Of a stretch of DNA of 41,673 nucleotides, positions 1 to 6,993 are shown piece after piece. Below the pieces are notes generated by a model. The model searched no databases and was not told the DNA's origin. It saw only the letters and a program-made list of their open reading frames with translations. Each line of letters starts with the position of its first letter. Position 1 is the stretch's first letter. The stretch is from Oscillospiraceae bacterium (lineage in GTDB: Bacteria > Bacillota > Clostridia > Oscillospirales > Oscillospiraceae): positions 1-41,673 of the forward strand of contig JAFUNI010000011.1 of the NCBI GenBank assembly GCA_017482385.1, in the 5' to 3' direction. Position numbers and translations under genes: made by a program.

Positions 1-63
1 CGGGAATCGAACCCATGTTACCGCCGTGAAAGGGCGGTGTCTTAACCGCTTGACCAACGGGCC
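1..63 (-). tRNA. tRNA-Glu (UUC), 3' end cut by window edge
   Basis: Read on the minus strand, the 5' end is at 63 (GGCCCGT acceptor strand). The D arm, anticodon stem CCGCC/GGCGG and a loop with anticodon TTC follow, then the GGGTTCGATTCCC T arm. The 3' acceptor strand and CCA lie outside the window. It starts at the base after the encoded CCA of the upstream tRNA-Met, so both are processed from one transcript. Confidence 0.93.
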
Positions 64-139
64 TGGTAGCGGCGACCTGATTCGAACAGGTGACATACCG
101 GGTATGAACCGGCTACTCTACCAACTGAGTTACGCCGCC
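64..139 (-). tRNA. tRNA-Met (CAU), elongator type, CCA encoded
   Basis: The minus strand gives a complete cloverleaf. The acceptor GGCGGCG (139-133) pairs with CGCCGCT (74-68). The anticodon stem GCCGG/CCGGT closes a loop TTCATAC with anticodon CAT, and the T loop reads TTCGAAT. CCA is encoded at 66-64. The first acceptor pair is a normal G-U, so this is not the initiator type, which has a mismatch there. A CAT anticodon could also be the Ile2 tRNA after lysidine modification, but elongator Met fits better overall. Confidence 0.88.
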
Positions 140-169
140 ATATTTTCACTATGGAAAATCAGCTTTGTC

Positions 170-198
170 ATTATACACAGGGTTTGTCGGTTTGTCAA
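170..198 (-). promoter_or_regulatory. Consensus sigma-A promoter for the tRNA-Met/tRNA-Glu unit
   Basis: On the minus strand a perfect TTGACA (198-193) is followed by 17 bp and a perfect TATAAT (175-170). Transcription would start near 163, about 24 nt before tRNA-Met. Confidence 0.88.
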
Positions 199-256
199 GA
201 ATTATTTGCGTATTTTCCGGGGAATTTTTGGAAAGAATCCTTTTTGAGGTGATAAA

Positions 257-652
257 ATGCGGTTTATAAAACCGATTGCACTGTTTTTTGTGGGTGGAAC
301 AGGCTATGTTGCCCTGGAACTTCTGTGGCGGGGGTGGAGCCATTTCAGTATGTTCCTGGCCGGGGGCACTTGCTTTCTGCTTTTGGGAAAGCTGAATACC
401 GTCCGGCCCAGGCTGCCTCTGCTTGCCCGGGGTATTGTCGGGGCAGGTATCATTACGATGATCGAACTGCTGGCAGGGCTTGTATTCAACCGGGATTACG
501 GGGTTTGGGATTACCGGCATCTGCCCGTGAATTTCCACGGGCAGATCTGCCTGCGGTTTTTTCTGCTATGGATTCCCCTCAGTCTTGGGGCAATGGCGCT
601 ATACAGCTGGCTGCAAAAGCGTCTTGCAAGGCTGTGGCGATTTGCCGCATAG
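257..652 (+). CDS. Putative ABC-transporter permease-like small membrane protein (CmpB / PF06541 type)
   Basis: A 131-aa protein with four probable membrane helices (about residues 5-20, 28-46, 56-78, 97-118). The stretch with a conserved glutamate (MIELLAGLVFN), then VWDYRHLPVNFHGQICL and a tryptophan-containing last helix, matches what I know of the PF06541 'putative ABC-transporter type IV' membrane family. The molecular function of that family is not established. A GAGGTG ribosome binding site lies 8 nt before the ATG. I see no clear promoter of its own. Its last 74 bp overlap the antiparallel 3' end of the glycosidase gene, so the two are convergent without an intergenic terminator. The family call rests on motif resemblance only. 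Confidence 0.72.
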   Translation: MRFIKPIALFFVGGTGYVALELLWRGWSHFSMFLAGGTCFLLLGKLNTVRPRLPLLARGIVGAGIITMIELLAGLVFNRDYGVWDYRHLPVNFHGQICLRFFLLWIPLSLGAMALYSWLQKRLARLWRFAA

Positions 653-2303
653 ATTCTGCATCTGCCTTGCACACCCGGCGGTCATAGGTGAGCATGCCGT
701 TGATCTCATCCTCCACATCGGACACTTGGGTGATGATGGCGGCGCACAAGCCACGGTCGATTGCGGGCAGCACCTTGGTGATATACAGCTCCGACAGGGA
801 AGTTTGGAAATGCTCCCGGGATTTACAGGTTTTGTAGCCGTAGGCCTTGTCCGGGTTAAACAGGTGGCCCTCCACGGCGTAGGCGTAGCCGCCGAACTCG
901 CTGAGCACCAAGGGTTTGTCCGAGGGTTTCAGCGCAGACCAGGGGGTGTAGTAAATATGGCGGCTGTCCACATCGGTTTCCGTGCCCCGGAACCAGCCGG
1001 AGGTGGTGTCGATGATGCGGCTGCTGTCTAAGCTTTTTAGCTGTTCATAGGCGGCACTGCCGTCGAACTGTCCCCAGCCCTCGTTGAAGATGGTCCAGTA
1101 GAGGATACAGGGGTGATTCTTTAACTGCTTGACGGTGGATTCCATTCCTCGCAAAAAGGCCTTGCGGGTATTTTCGTCCCGGTGCATCTTCTTGTCATTC
1201 CGTTTTTGAATGCCAATGGTGGGGAGCGCGGTATCCCGGAAGAAGCTATAATCGCCGTTGTTCACCATATCCTGGAAAACCACCATACCCAGCCGGTCAC
1301 AGGCATAGTAAAACAGCTCCGGCTCTACCTTGATATGCTTGCGCAGGGTGTTGAAGCCCAGCTCTTTCATTTTTAGGATGTCTGCCTCAAAACAGGCGGG
1401 GCTGGCGGGGGTGTAAATGCCGTCGCTCCAATAGCCTTGATCCAGCAGGCCGTGGAAGAAATAGGGCTTGCCGTTGAGGCACAGCCGGGGGATGCCGTTT
1501 ATCTCTTTGGTTTCCACAGCGCGCAGGGCAAAATAGCTTTCTACCCGGTCGAATTCCGTTTCAATGGAGAAGTGGTACAAATAGGGGTCTTCAGGCGTCC
1601 AATGCCGGGGATTTTCCGGGGTGATGACCGCCTTGCCGTCAGATAGAGGATATTCCTTGTCCTCCAGTAGGATTTTACCGGACAGGGCAGGGGTGACGGA
1701 AATAGTCGCGGATTCCAAAGTTACCTGGATATCCAAGTTCTCAATATATTGTTCCGGAACACTTTCCAGCCACACCGTCTGCCAAATGCCGGACACGGGA
1801 GTGTACCACATACCGCCCCGCTTCAAAGTCTGTTTGCCGTAGGGAAGGGTGGTGTCACGCAGATCGTCGTAAACTGCAACGACGATTTCGTTCTCCTCTT
1901 CCAATGCCGCGGTGATGTCCATGGAAAAGGCCTCATAGCCGCCAACATGGTCGCCAACCAACTTTTGGTTTACATAAATCTTTGCGGTTTGGTCTGCCGC
2001 ACCGATATGCAGCAGAACCTTGCCTTTCCGGAAACCATCCGGGAGGGTGAAGCTACGGCGATAGAAAAGCCATTTCCCGGTATAGCTATCTACATCGGCA
2101 AGGCTGAGCATACATTCGGGACAGAAAGGAACAACGATCTCTTGATTGTATTCCTCCGGCAACTTGCTATCGTTTGATATGACAAAATCCCACGGACCGT
2201 TTAGGTTTACATAACTATCCCGTTTTAACTGGGGGCGGGGGTATTCCTGCCAGGGGGCTTTGGTGATTTCTTCGCCACGGGCGGTGTATAAATCATTCAG
2301 CAT
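579..2303 (-). CDS. Glycoside hydrolase family 2 protein (beta-galactosidase/beta-glucuronidase-like)
   Basis: This 574-aa protein has the GH2 order: an N-terminal jelly-roll sugar-binding domain (about 20-180, with the typical NLNGPWDF near 33), an immunoglobulin-like domain (about 185-265), and a TIM barrel (about 275-560). The catalytic acid/base is E408 in FNEGWG, and the nucleophile is E469 in LSEFGG. No signal peptide is visible, so it should act in the cytosol on sugars imported by the adjacent MFS transporter. Its ATG lies inside the 3' end of that gene (11-bp overlap), which implies translational coupling. It is shorter than the roughly 1000-residue LacZ type because it lacks the extra C-terminal domains. 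Specificity (galactoside, glucuronide, mannoside) cannot be read from the sequence. The 3' end overlaps the opposite-strand gene ending at 652. Confidence 0.9.
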   Translation of the reverse strand: MLNDLYTARGEEITKAPWQEYPRPQLKRDSYVNLNGPWDFVISNDSKLPEEYNQEIVVPFCPECMLSLADVDSYTGKWLFYRRSFTLPDGFRKGKVLLHIGAADQTAKIYVNQKLVGDHVGGYEAFSMDITAALEEENEIVVAVYDDLRDTTLPYGKQTLKRGGMWYTPVSGIWQTVWLESVPEQYIENLDIQVTLESATISVTPALSGKILLEDKEYPLSDGKAVITPENPRHWTPEDPYLYHFSIETEFDRVESYFALRAVETKEINGIPRLCLNGKPYFFHGLLDQGYWSDGIYTPASPACFEADILKMKELGFNTLRKHIKVEPELFYYACDRLGMVVFQDMVNNGDYSFFRDTALPTIGIQKRNDKKMHRDENTRKAFLRGMESTVKQLKNHPCILYWTIFNEGWGQFDGSAAYEQLKSLDSSRIIDTTSGWFRGTETDVDSRHIYYTPWSALKPSDKPLVLSEFGGYAYAVEGHLFNPDKAYGYKTCKSREHFQTSLSELYITKVLPAIDRGLCAAIITQVSDVEDEINGMLTYDRRVCKADAESMRQIATALQDAFAASCIAPLPQD

Positions 2304-3588
2304 TTTTCTTCTCCTTTTTCAGCAGGCCGAACAGGGGCAGCAGCACACCGAAGATACAAACTGCTGCCACAAAGGCCGCCAAAAAGATATTCTCGTTGGG
2401 CACGAAAGAGGTAGTGCCGTCGTCATTGACGATGGTATCTGCATTCCGCAGCACCCAGGCGCCGATGGCCGGGCCGATGACACCGGGGATCAGCACCTGT
2501 CCGATGATCCGCTGGCCCTGGAACATACCGGCTTTCTTTTCCGGGGTGCGATCCCGGAGCATTGCACCGAACACAGCCATACCGGAAAGGTAGCCGCAGA
2601 GCATGATCAGTGTGCCGGCAAAGACCAAGGCGGTGTTTTTGAAGAAGAACAGCACAAGGAATCCACCCATCAGCAGGCCTAAAGGAGGCAATACGCTGAT
2701 CCGGAAGCCCTTGCGGTCATAAACCTTGCCGTAAAAGAAGGTAAAAGCAGCAGCTAAAATGATGGCCGGGGCAAAGAGCAGGACATAGTTGTCCATACCC
2801 AAGGAGACAGTGTAGTACAGGATCAGGTAGGGCATAAAGATGTTGATGGCGATGCCGAACACACTGTAAGCCAGCAGGGTGATGTACAGGGTTTTGTTTT
2901 CCTGGATGATTCCCGGGCGGAATCCGTAGATCAGATTTGCAAAATAATGTTCGTTACCCCGGGTGTCCAGCTTCTTTTCCTCGATGAGGAAGAAGCCCAA
3001 AAGGCCCATCAGAAACACAACAGCACCGATGACAAGAAATACCAGCGTCCAGCCGCTTTGCTTGTTCAGATCCACACCCATAAAGCCGCCGAAGACCACC
3101 AAAATGGCAAGCAGCGGCATCATGGAGTTGATGCCCTCCACAGCGCCCCGGTTGGTTTCGTCGGTGGAATCTGTGACCCAGGCGTTGAAGCAGGCATCGT
3201 TGGCAGAAGAACCGAAGAAGGTCATAACGCAATCCATAACGATTACCAGCGACACACCAATGCTGGCGGCAGAAGCTGCAGTGGGGAACAGGGCGTTGAT
3301 CACATCCATACGGATCAGCGCAAAACTTAAAATGGAAACACCCCAGCACAGATAGCCGCCGCAGATAAACAGCTTTCGCTTGCCGATCTTGTCGGAAAAT
3401 GCGCCTACCAGCAAGGTGGTGACCGTTGCGGCCACGGCAGAGGCGGATACCATGGCAGAGATGGCCTCTGCGCTGGCGTTGAACATTTTATAGATGAATA
3501 CGTTAAAGTACATATTCTCCATAACCCAGGCAACCTGTCCTACCAGGCTGAAAATCACCAGGGCCAAATAGAATTTCCGAGATTTCAT
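2293..3588 (-). CDS. MFS transporter, probable sugar/glycoside importer
   Basis: A 431-aa protein with about 12 hydrophobic segments. A major-facilitator motif A (GAFSDKIGKRK, about 62-72) lies between helices 2 and 3, and a basic KKEKKN tail is cytoplasmic. It is first in an operon with the GH2 glycosidase, whose start codon overlaps its stop. From that pairing I infer uptake of an oligosaccharide or glycoside that the glycosidase then hydrolyses; the substrate is unknown. The ATG is preceded by an AAGGAGGG ribosome binding site. That site forms the 3' arm of a perfect 14-bp hairpin (3595-3630), so translation is probably conditional. The overall look resembles the sugar-transporting SLC45/GPH-like MFS groups, but I cannot place it in a subfamily. 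Confidence 0.85.
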   Translation of the reverse strand: MKSRKFYLALVIFSLVGQVAWVMENMYFNVFIYKMFNASAEAISAMVSASAVAATVTTLLVGAFSDKIGKRKLFICGGYLCWGVSILSFALIRMDVINALFPTAASAASIGVSLVIVMDCVMTFFGSSANDACFNAWVTDSTDETNRGAVEGINSMMPLLAILVVFGGFMGVDLNKQSGWTLVFLVIGAVVFLMGLLGFFLIEEKKLDTRGNEHYFANLIYGFRPGIIQENKTLYITLLAYSVFGIAINIFMPYLILYYTVSLGMDNYVLLFAPAIILAAAFTFFYGKVYDRKGFRISVLPPLGLLMGGFLVLFFFKNTALVFAGTLIMLCGYLSGMAVFGAMLRDRTPEKKAGMFQGQRIIGQVLIPGVIGPAIGAWVLRNADTIVNDDGTTSFVPNENIFLAAFVAAVCIFGVLLPLFGLLKKEKKNAE

Positions 3589-3594
3589 AAAAAT

Positions 3595-3630
3595 CCCTCC
3601 TTATGTGCCCAGTATAGCACATAAGGAGGG
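3595..3630 (-). promoter_or_regulatory. Perfect 14-bp hairpin sequestering the MFS ribosome binding site (possible attenuator/terminator)
   Basis: The arms CCCTCCTTATGTGC (3595-3608) and GCACATAAGGAGGG (3617-3630) are perfect inverted repeats with an 8-nt loop. In the minus-strand transcript the 3' arm is the Shine-Dalgarno of the MFS gene and the 5' arm is an exact anti-Shine-Dalgarno. The stem is followed by ATTTTTATG, so the same element could also act as a weak terminator for pdaA read-through. No U-run follows on the plus strand, which argues that it works in the minus direction. Confidence 0.8.
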
Positions 3631-3639
3631 AAAGGGCAA

Positions 3640-3665
3640 TGATACATTATATATAATATGTATCA
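3640..3665. promoter_or_regulatory. Gapped palindrome TGATACAT-N10-ATGTATCA, candidate operator
   Basis: Eight-base inverted arms (3640-3647 and 3658-3665) flank an all-AT 10-bp centre. The element overlaps the pdaA stop codon and lies just upstream of the MFS/GH2 operon. This is the size and symmetry expected of a dimeric repressor site. The AT centre contains TATAAT read on the minus strand, which could be the -10 of the sugar operon, but I see no good -35 at the right distance. The regulator is not encoded in the window. Confidence 0.45.
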
Positions 3666-4433
3666 AAACAGCGTGTCGATGGAGGCGAAGCGGTAGCCGG
3701 CAGATTCCCATTTGGTGAGCAGTTCGTCCAGGATCTCTGCGTTAGTTGCTGAGGTAGAGTGGAGCAGCACCACGGCACCGTTGTGAATGCGGGGCAGGAG
3801 CTTGGTAAAGGCTTCGTCCCTGGTGGGCTGGGCATCGTTCCGCCAATCCACATAGGCAAGGCTCCAAAACACTGTTTTATAACCCAAGTCCTTTGCCATT
3901 TGCAAGTTCTGCTGGTTGTAGATCCCCTGGGGTGGCCGGTAGTACTTGGGCAGCTCCTTGCCGGTGGTTTCTTTGAACAGGGTTTCCAAATCCTGCAGCT
4001 CCTTGGCAAAGGCCTCTTTTTCTGAGAGCTTGCTCATATCAAAGTGGTGCATAGTATGGTTGCCCACGATGTGACCCTCGTCCACCATTCTTCTTACCAG
4101 GTCGCCGTTGCGCTCTATGTAATTGCCCACCAAGAAGAAAGCGGCGGGGGCGTTGTGCTTTTTCAGCACATCTAAGATTTTAGCGGTGCTGCCGTTTTCG
4201 TAGCCGGAGTCGAAGGTGAGGTAAATGACCTTTTCGTTGGTATTACCCAAATAGGCTGCGTCATAGTATTCAAGCTGCTTTGTGTTTGCCGGGCCGGTGG
4301 GGGGCTGTCCTTCCGTTTGGAAAGAAAGACCCCAGGATCCGGTTTCTACGGTCAAATTCCAAAATTGGGTGATTCCCAGTATCATAGCGGCGCACACGGC
4401 GCCCACAGCGATCCAAATATCCTTTTTACGCAT
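3663..4433 (-). CDS. pdaA: Polysaccharide deacetylase, PdaA-like (delta-lactam-biosynthetic de-N-acetylase)
   Basis: A 256-aa protein with an N-terminal hydrophobic anchor (about 6-22) and a NodB-fold deacetylase domain (about 68-254). Motif 1 is LTFDSGYENG (D75), motif 2 is GNHTMHH (H126, H130), motif 3 is RPPQGIYN, and the last conserved block is LLHSTSATNAE. The 'FDxGYENG' form, with a non-Asp residue after the first Asp, is the PdaA signature rather than the general TFDDG form. PdaA removes the acetyl group from muramic acid during muramic delta-lactam formation in spore cortex, so a sporulating organism is inferred. I chose the ATG at 4433 because GGGAGGG lies 6 nt upstream. An in-frame ATG at 4481 has no ribosome binding site and would add 16 residues. 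The gene is divergent from the S10 operon. Confidence 0.87.
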   Translation of the reverse strand: MRKKDIWIAVGAVCAAMILGITQFWNLTVETGSWGLSFQTEGQPPTGPANTKQLEYYDAAYLGNTNEKVIYLTFDSGYENGSTAKILDVLKKHNAPAAFFLVGNYIERNGDLVRRMVDEGHIVGNHTMHHFDMSKLSEKEAFAKELQDLETLFKETTGKELPKYYRPPQGIYNQQNLQMAKDLGYKTVFWSLAYVDWRNDAQPTRDEAFTKLLPRIHNGAVVLLHSTSATNAEILDELLTKWESAGYRFASIDTLF

Positions 4434-4572
4434 AATATCCCTCCCGGCACATTTTATGGGGGTGAAAATGGGAATATACACAAGATATTGTGTCGGATTT
4501 TGGGCGGAAAATAAATTCTGCGAAATGTACGAAAATGCAGTGAAATTTTTGTGATTTTTTCCAAAAAAATGC

Positions 4573-4601
4573 TTGACAACTGTCTAATATGGTGGTATCA
4601 T
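4573..4601 (+). promoter_or_regulatory. Promoter of the S10-spc-alpha ribosomal operon
   Basis: Perfect -35 TTGACA (4573-4578), a 17-bp spacer and -10 TATCAT (4596-4601, five of six consensus bases). Transcription should start near 4608, leaving a leader of about 265 nt before rpsJ. No other equally good promoter is seen before rplQ. Confidence 0.85.
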
Positions 4602-4607
4602 AATCGA

Positions 4608-4874
4608 GCGCGTGTAGGGACATTCTGCGCGTGCGATGCGATGATGCAGGAGATTGCGCCTAAAAAGCGGTAACTTCTGCGGAGTATGTCCGGTCATCGG
4701 GCGGCTGAACTGCTTCTGTTTTGCGCTGCGTATATCGCTGCGGCAGAGGAAAGGTCGGCCTCGGGTCGGCCATTTTTCTTGGCTCGGAATGATACGCACG
4801 GTAGCGCGGACAACAGTTCACCGTACCCAGACATCAAGCAAACTGAGTACGAAAATTTAGGAGGAAAACAAACA
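4608..4874 (+). promoter_or_regulatory. Long 5' leader of the S10 operon with possible attenuator
   Basis: This ~265-nt untranslated stretch is relatively GC-rich. It contains an in-frame mini-ORF MMQEIAPKKR (ATG 4641, TAA 4671-4673), a possible CTTCTG/CAGAGG pairing (4713-4718 with 4744-4749), and a direct repeat GGTCGGCC (4753-4760, 4764-4771) followed at once by ATTTTT (4772-4777). Pairing of the two GGCC cores gives a short hairpin plus U-run that could attenuate transcription. Ribosomal-protein operons are commonly autoregulated through such leaders. Which protein would bind here is not known. Confidence 0.5.
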
Positions 4875-5186
4875 ATGGCAAACCAGGAAATGATCCGCAT
4901 TCGGCTGAAGGCTTACGATCATCAGTTGATCGACGCCAGCGCAGCCAAGATCGTCGACACCGCTAAGCGCAACGGCGCTGCTGTGTCCGGCCCCATCCCC
5001 CTGCCCACCAAGAAGGAAGTTGTTACCATCCTTCGTGCTGTTCATAAGTATAAGGACAGCCGTGAGCAGTTCGAGCGCAGAACCCATAAGAGACTGATCG
5101 ATATCCTCAACCCCAACCAGAAGACCGTTGAGGCTCTGATGAGCCTGGATCTTCCCGCTGGCGTTGAGATAGAGATAAAGCTGTAA
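4875..5186 (+). CDS. rpsJ: 30S ribosomal protein S10
   Basis: A 103-aa protein that is S10 throughout: [20 protein letters not shown] at the N terminus, the PIPLPTKK loop, and [13 protein letters not shown] near the C terminus. It is part of the small-subunit head and also serves as the transcription antitermination partner NusE. The start is the ATG at 4875 behind AGGAGGAAAA. The reading frame stays open upstream but lacks a ribosome binding site and family similarity there. It is first in the operon. The stop codon overlaps the left arm of an inverted repeat that begins at 5185. Confidence 0.98.
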   Translation: MANQEMIRIRLKAYDHQLIDASAAKIVDTAKRNGAAVSGPIPLPTKKEVVTILRAVHKYKDSREQFERRTHKRLIDILNPNQKTVEALMSLDLPAGVEIEIKL

Positions 5187-5211
5187 TCCTTATACATTAT
5201 ATATAAGGATT
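5185..5211 (+). repeat. 10-bp inverted repeat right after rpsJ
   Basis: AATCCTTATA (5185-5194) pairs perfectly with TATAAGGATT (5202-5211) across a 7-nt loop. It begins within the rpsJ stop codon and is followed by GC-mixed sequence rather than a T-run, so it is not a classical terminator. It may act as a processing or stabilising stem. Confidence 0.75.
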
Positions 5212-5313
5212 CACCGCTGCCCGCACTGAAAAGCATCGGGCGACGGGTCATGTTGGCAAAGAGTTCCCAATGCTCCGCGTCAACCAATAACCTAAAAAAG
5301 GAGTAAAACCAAA
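5212..5313 (+). promoter_or_regulatory. Structured intergenic leader before rplC
   Basis: Together with the preceding stem this makes a 127-nt gap, while most neighbours in this operon are 12-25 nt apart. Visible pairings are GCCCG/CGGGC around 5219-5241 and TTGG/CCAA around 5254-5271, with CAT/ATG flanks. AAAGGAG precedes the rplC start. An internal autoregulatory site for L3 or L4 is plausible but unproven. Confidence 0.45.
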
Positions 5314-6036
5314 ATGCAAAAAGCAATCATCGGCAAGAAAGTGGGCATGACCCAGATCTTCGATGAGACCGGCAAGGTGATCCCTGTTACCGTCGTGGAA
5401 GCAGGCCCCTGCACCGTTACTCAGAAGAAGACCATCGAAACCGACGGCTATGAGGCCGTCCAGCTGGGCTTTGAGTCCGTTAAGGAGTCCAAGCTCTCCA
5501 AGCCCGAGGCTGGCCATCTGAAGAAGGCTGGCGTTGAGGCTGTTAAGCACCTGAAGGAGTTCCGTCTGGAAGACTGCTCTGCTCTGAATGTGGGCGATGT
5601 AGTCAAGGCTGACACCTTCGCTGCTGGCGACTGGATCGACGTGACCGGTATTTCCAAGGGCCACGGCTACCAGGGCGTCATCAAGCGCCACGGCGCACAC
5701 CGTACCGATATGACCCACGGCGGCGGTCCTGTTCACCGTCACGCTGGTTCTATGGGCGCTTCCTCTCATCAGTCCCGTATCTTCCCCGGCAAGATCGGCG
5801 CCGGCCAGATGGGCAATGAGCAGGTCACCATCGAGAACCTGGAAGTCGTCCAGGTTGACGCAGAGCTGAACATGATCGTTATCCGCGGCGCCATCCCCGG
5901 CCCCAAGGGCGGTCTGGTCTACATCCGCAACACTGTGAAGACCCACAAGGTAAAGCAGGCCGGTGCAGACATCAGCAAGAACCCGCAGAAGGCTTCCGGC
6001 AGAAACCCCCAGAAGGCATCTGCAAGAAACGGTTAA
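5314..6036 (+). CDS. rplC: 50S ribosomal protein L3
   Basis: 240 aa. The N-terminal [16 protein letters not shown], the central loop region [20 protein letters not shown] that reaches toward the peptidyl-transferase centre, and [15 protein letters not shown] are L3 hallmarks. It is about 30 residues longer than a typical bacterial L3. The extra C-terminal tail holds a short tandem duplication (NPQKASGR then NPQKASAR, residues about 223-238). The duplication is also visible in the DNA, so it looks like a recent slippage or duplication. The gene is followed 19 nt later by rplD. Confidence 0.97.
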   Translation: MQKAIIGKKVGMTQIFDETGKVIPVTVVEAGPCTVTQKKTIETDGYEAVQLGFESVKESKLSKPEAGHLKKAGVEAVKHLKEFRLEDCSALNVGDVVKADTFAAGDWIDVTGISKGHGYQGVIKRHGAHRTDMTHGGGPVHRHAGSMGASSHQSRIFPGKIGAGQMGNEQVTIENLEVVQVDAELNMIVIRGAIPGPKGGLVYIRNTVKTHKVKQAGADISKNPQKASGRNPQKASARNG

Positions 6037-6055
6037 GGAAAGGAGATCTTAAACT

Positions 6056-6676
6056 ATGCTTACTAAGGTTTATAATATGTCCGGCGAGCAGGTTGGCGAG
6101 ATCGAACTGTCCGAAGCTGTGTTCGGCATTGCTCCCAACCAGTCCGTGGTTCACGACGTTGTTAAGAACCACCTGGCTAACAAGCGTCAGGGCACTCAGT
6201 CCGCTCTGACCCGCGCTGAAGTTTCCGGCGGCGGCAGAAAGCCCTGGAGACAGAAGGGCACCGGCCGCGCCCGTCAGGGTTCCACCCGGGCTCCCCAGTG
6301 GACTCACGGCGGTATCGTGTTCGCTCCCAAGCCCCGCGACTACAGCTACACGCTGAATAAGAAGACCCGCCGTCTGGCTCTGAAGTCCGCTCTGAGCGCC
6401 AAGGCTGCCGAGACCGCAATCGTGGTCATCGACGAGATCAAGATGGATGCTCCCAAGACCAAGGAGTTCGCAGCTTTCCTGAAGGCTGTCGGCGTGGAAG
6501 GCAAGGCTCTGGTTGTTACCGCTGCTGCTGACACCAACGTCATCAAGTCCGGCCGTAACATCGAAGGTTGCCAGGTCACCTTCGCTAACCTGCTGAACGT
6601 TTACGACATCGTGAACGCCAAGAAGCTGGTTCTCGACAAGGCTGCCCTCCAGAAGATCGAGGAGGTATTCGCATAA
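6056..6676 (+). CDS. rplD: 50S ribosomal protein L4
   Basis: 206 aa. It shows the L4 pattern: an N-terminal domain, then the basic extended loop with [19 protein letters not shown] (about 60-78), which lines the peptide exit tunnel, and a globular C-terminal half. In gamma-proteobacteria L4 represses its own operon; no such activity can be read here. Its stop codon shares one base with the rplW start (TAATG), so translation is coupled. Confidence 0.97.
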   Translation: MLTKVYNMSGEQVGEIELSEAVFGIAPNQSVVHDVVKNHLANKRQGTQSALTRAEVSGGGRKPWRQKGTGRARQGSTRAPQWTHGGIVFAPKPRDYSYTLNKKTRRLALKSALSAKAAETAIVVIDEIKMDAPKTKEFAAFLKAVGVEGKALVVTAAADTNVIKSGRNIEGCQVTFANLLNVYDIVNAKKLVLDKAALQKIEEVFA

Positions 6677-6969
6677 TGAACACTTATGATATTATTCTGA
6701 AGCCGGTTATTACCGAGCAGTCCATGGCTGATGTTGCCGACAAGAAGTACGTCTTCCAGGTCGCCATCAACGCCAACAAGACCGAGATCAAGGCTGCTGT
6801 CGAAGAGATCTTCGGCGTGAAGGTTGCCAAGGTCAACACCGTCCGTATGCAGGGCAAGGTCAAGCGCACCGGTGCTTATCCCGCCGGCCGTCGCGCCGCC
6901 TACAAGAAGGCGATCGTTACCCTGACTGCTGATTCCAAGACCATCGAGTTCTTCGAGGGTATGATCTAA
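6676..6969 (+). CDS. rplW: 50S ribosomal protein L23
   Basis: 97 aa. The N-terminal [13 protein letters not shown], the [20 protein letters not shown] core and the basic loop are typical of L23, which sits at the exit tunnel and docks trigger factor and SRP. It starts on the last base of the rplD stop and has no ribosome binding site independent of the rplD 3' end (GGAGG at 6661-6665). Confidence 0.97.
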   Translation: MNTYDIILKPVITEQSMADVADKKYVFQVAINANKTEIKAAVEEIFGVKVAKVNTVRMQGKVKRTGAYPAGRRAAYKKAIVTLTADSKTIEFFEGMI

Positions 6970-6993
6970 TCTCAATAAAGGAGCGAAACGCAA

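Larger units (their letters stand above)
4434..4874. other. Divergent intergenic region pdaA / rpsJ (441 bp)
   Basis: No convincing ORF. From left to right it holds the pdaA ribosome binding site, a small inverted repeat ACACAA-GATA-TTGTGT (4478-4493), an AT-rich stretch (4500-4570), the S10-operon promoter (4573-4601), and a ~265-nt transcribed leader. I could not identify a convincing SigG-type promoter for pdaA. Confidence 0.7.

Noticed and set aside
4686-4874. N-terminal extension of S10 by 63 residues
   Set aside because: The frame is open but there is no ribosome binding site at the earlier start and the added sequence is not part of S10; it lies in the untranslated leader.
3642-5206. 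A 15-nt identical AT-rich string (ATACATTATATATAA) at 3642-3656 and 5192-5206, as a possible shared regulatory element
   Set aside because: A single match of that length between AT-only stretches is close to chance in a window this size, and the surrounding inverted repeats differ.
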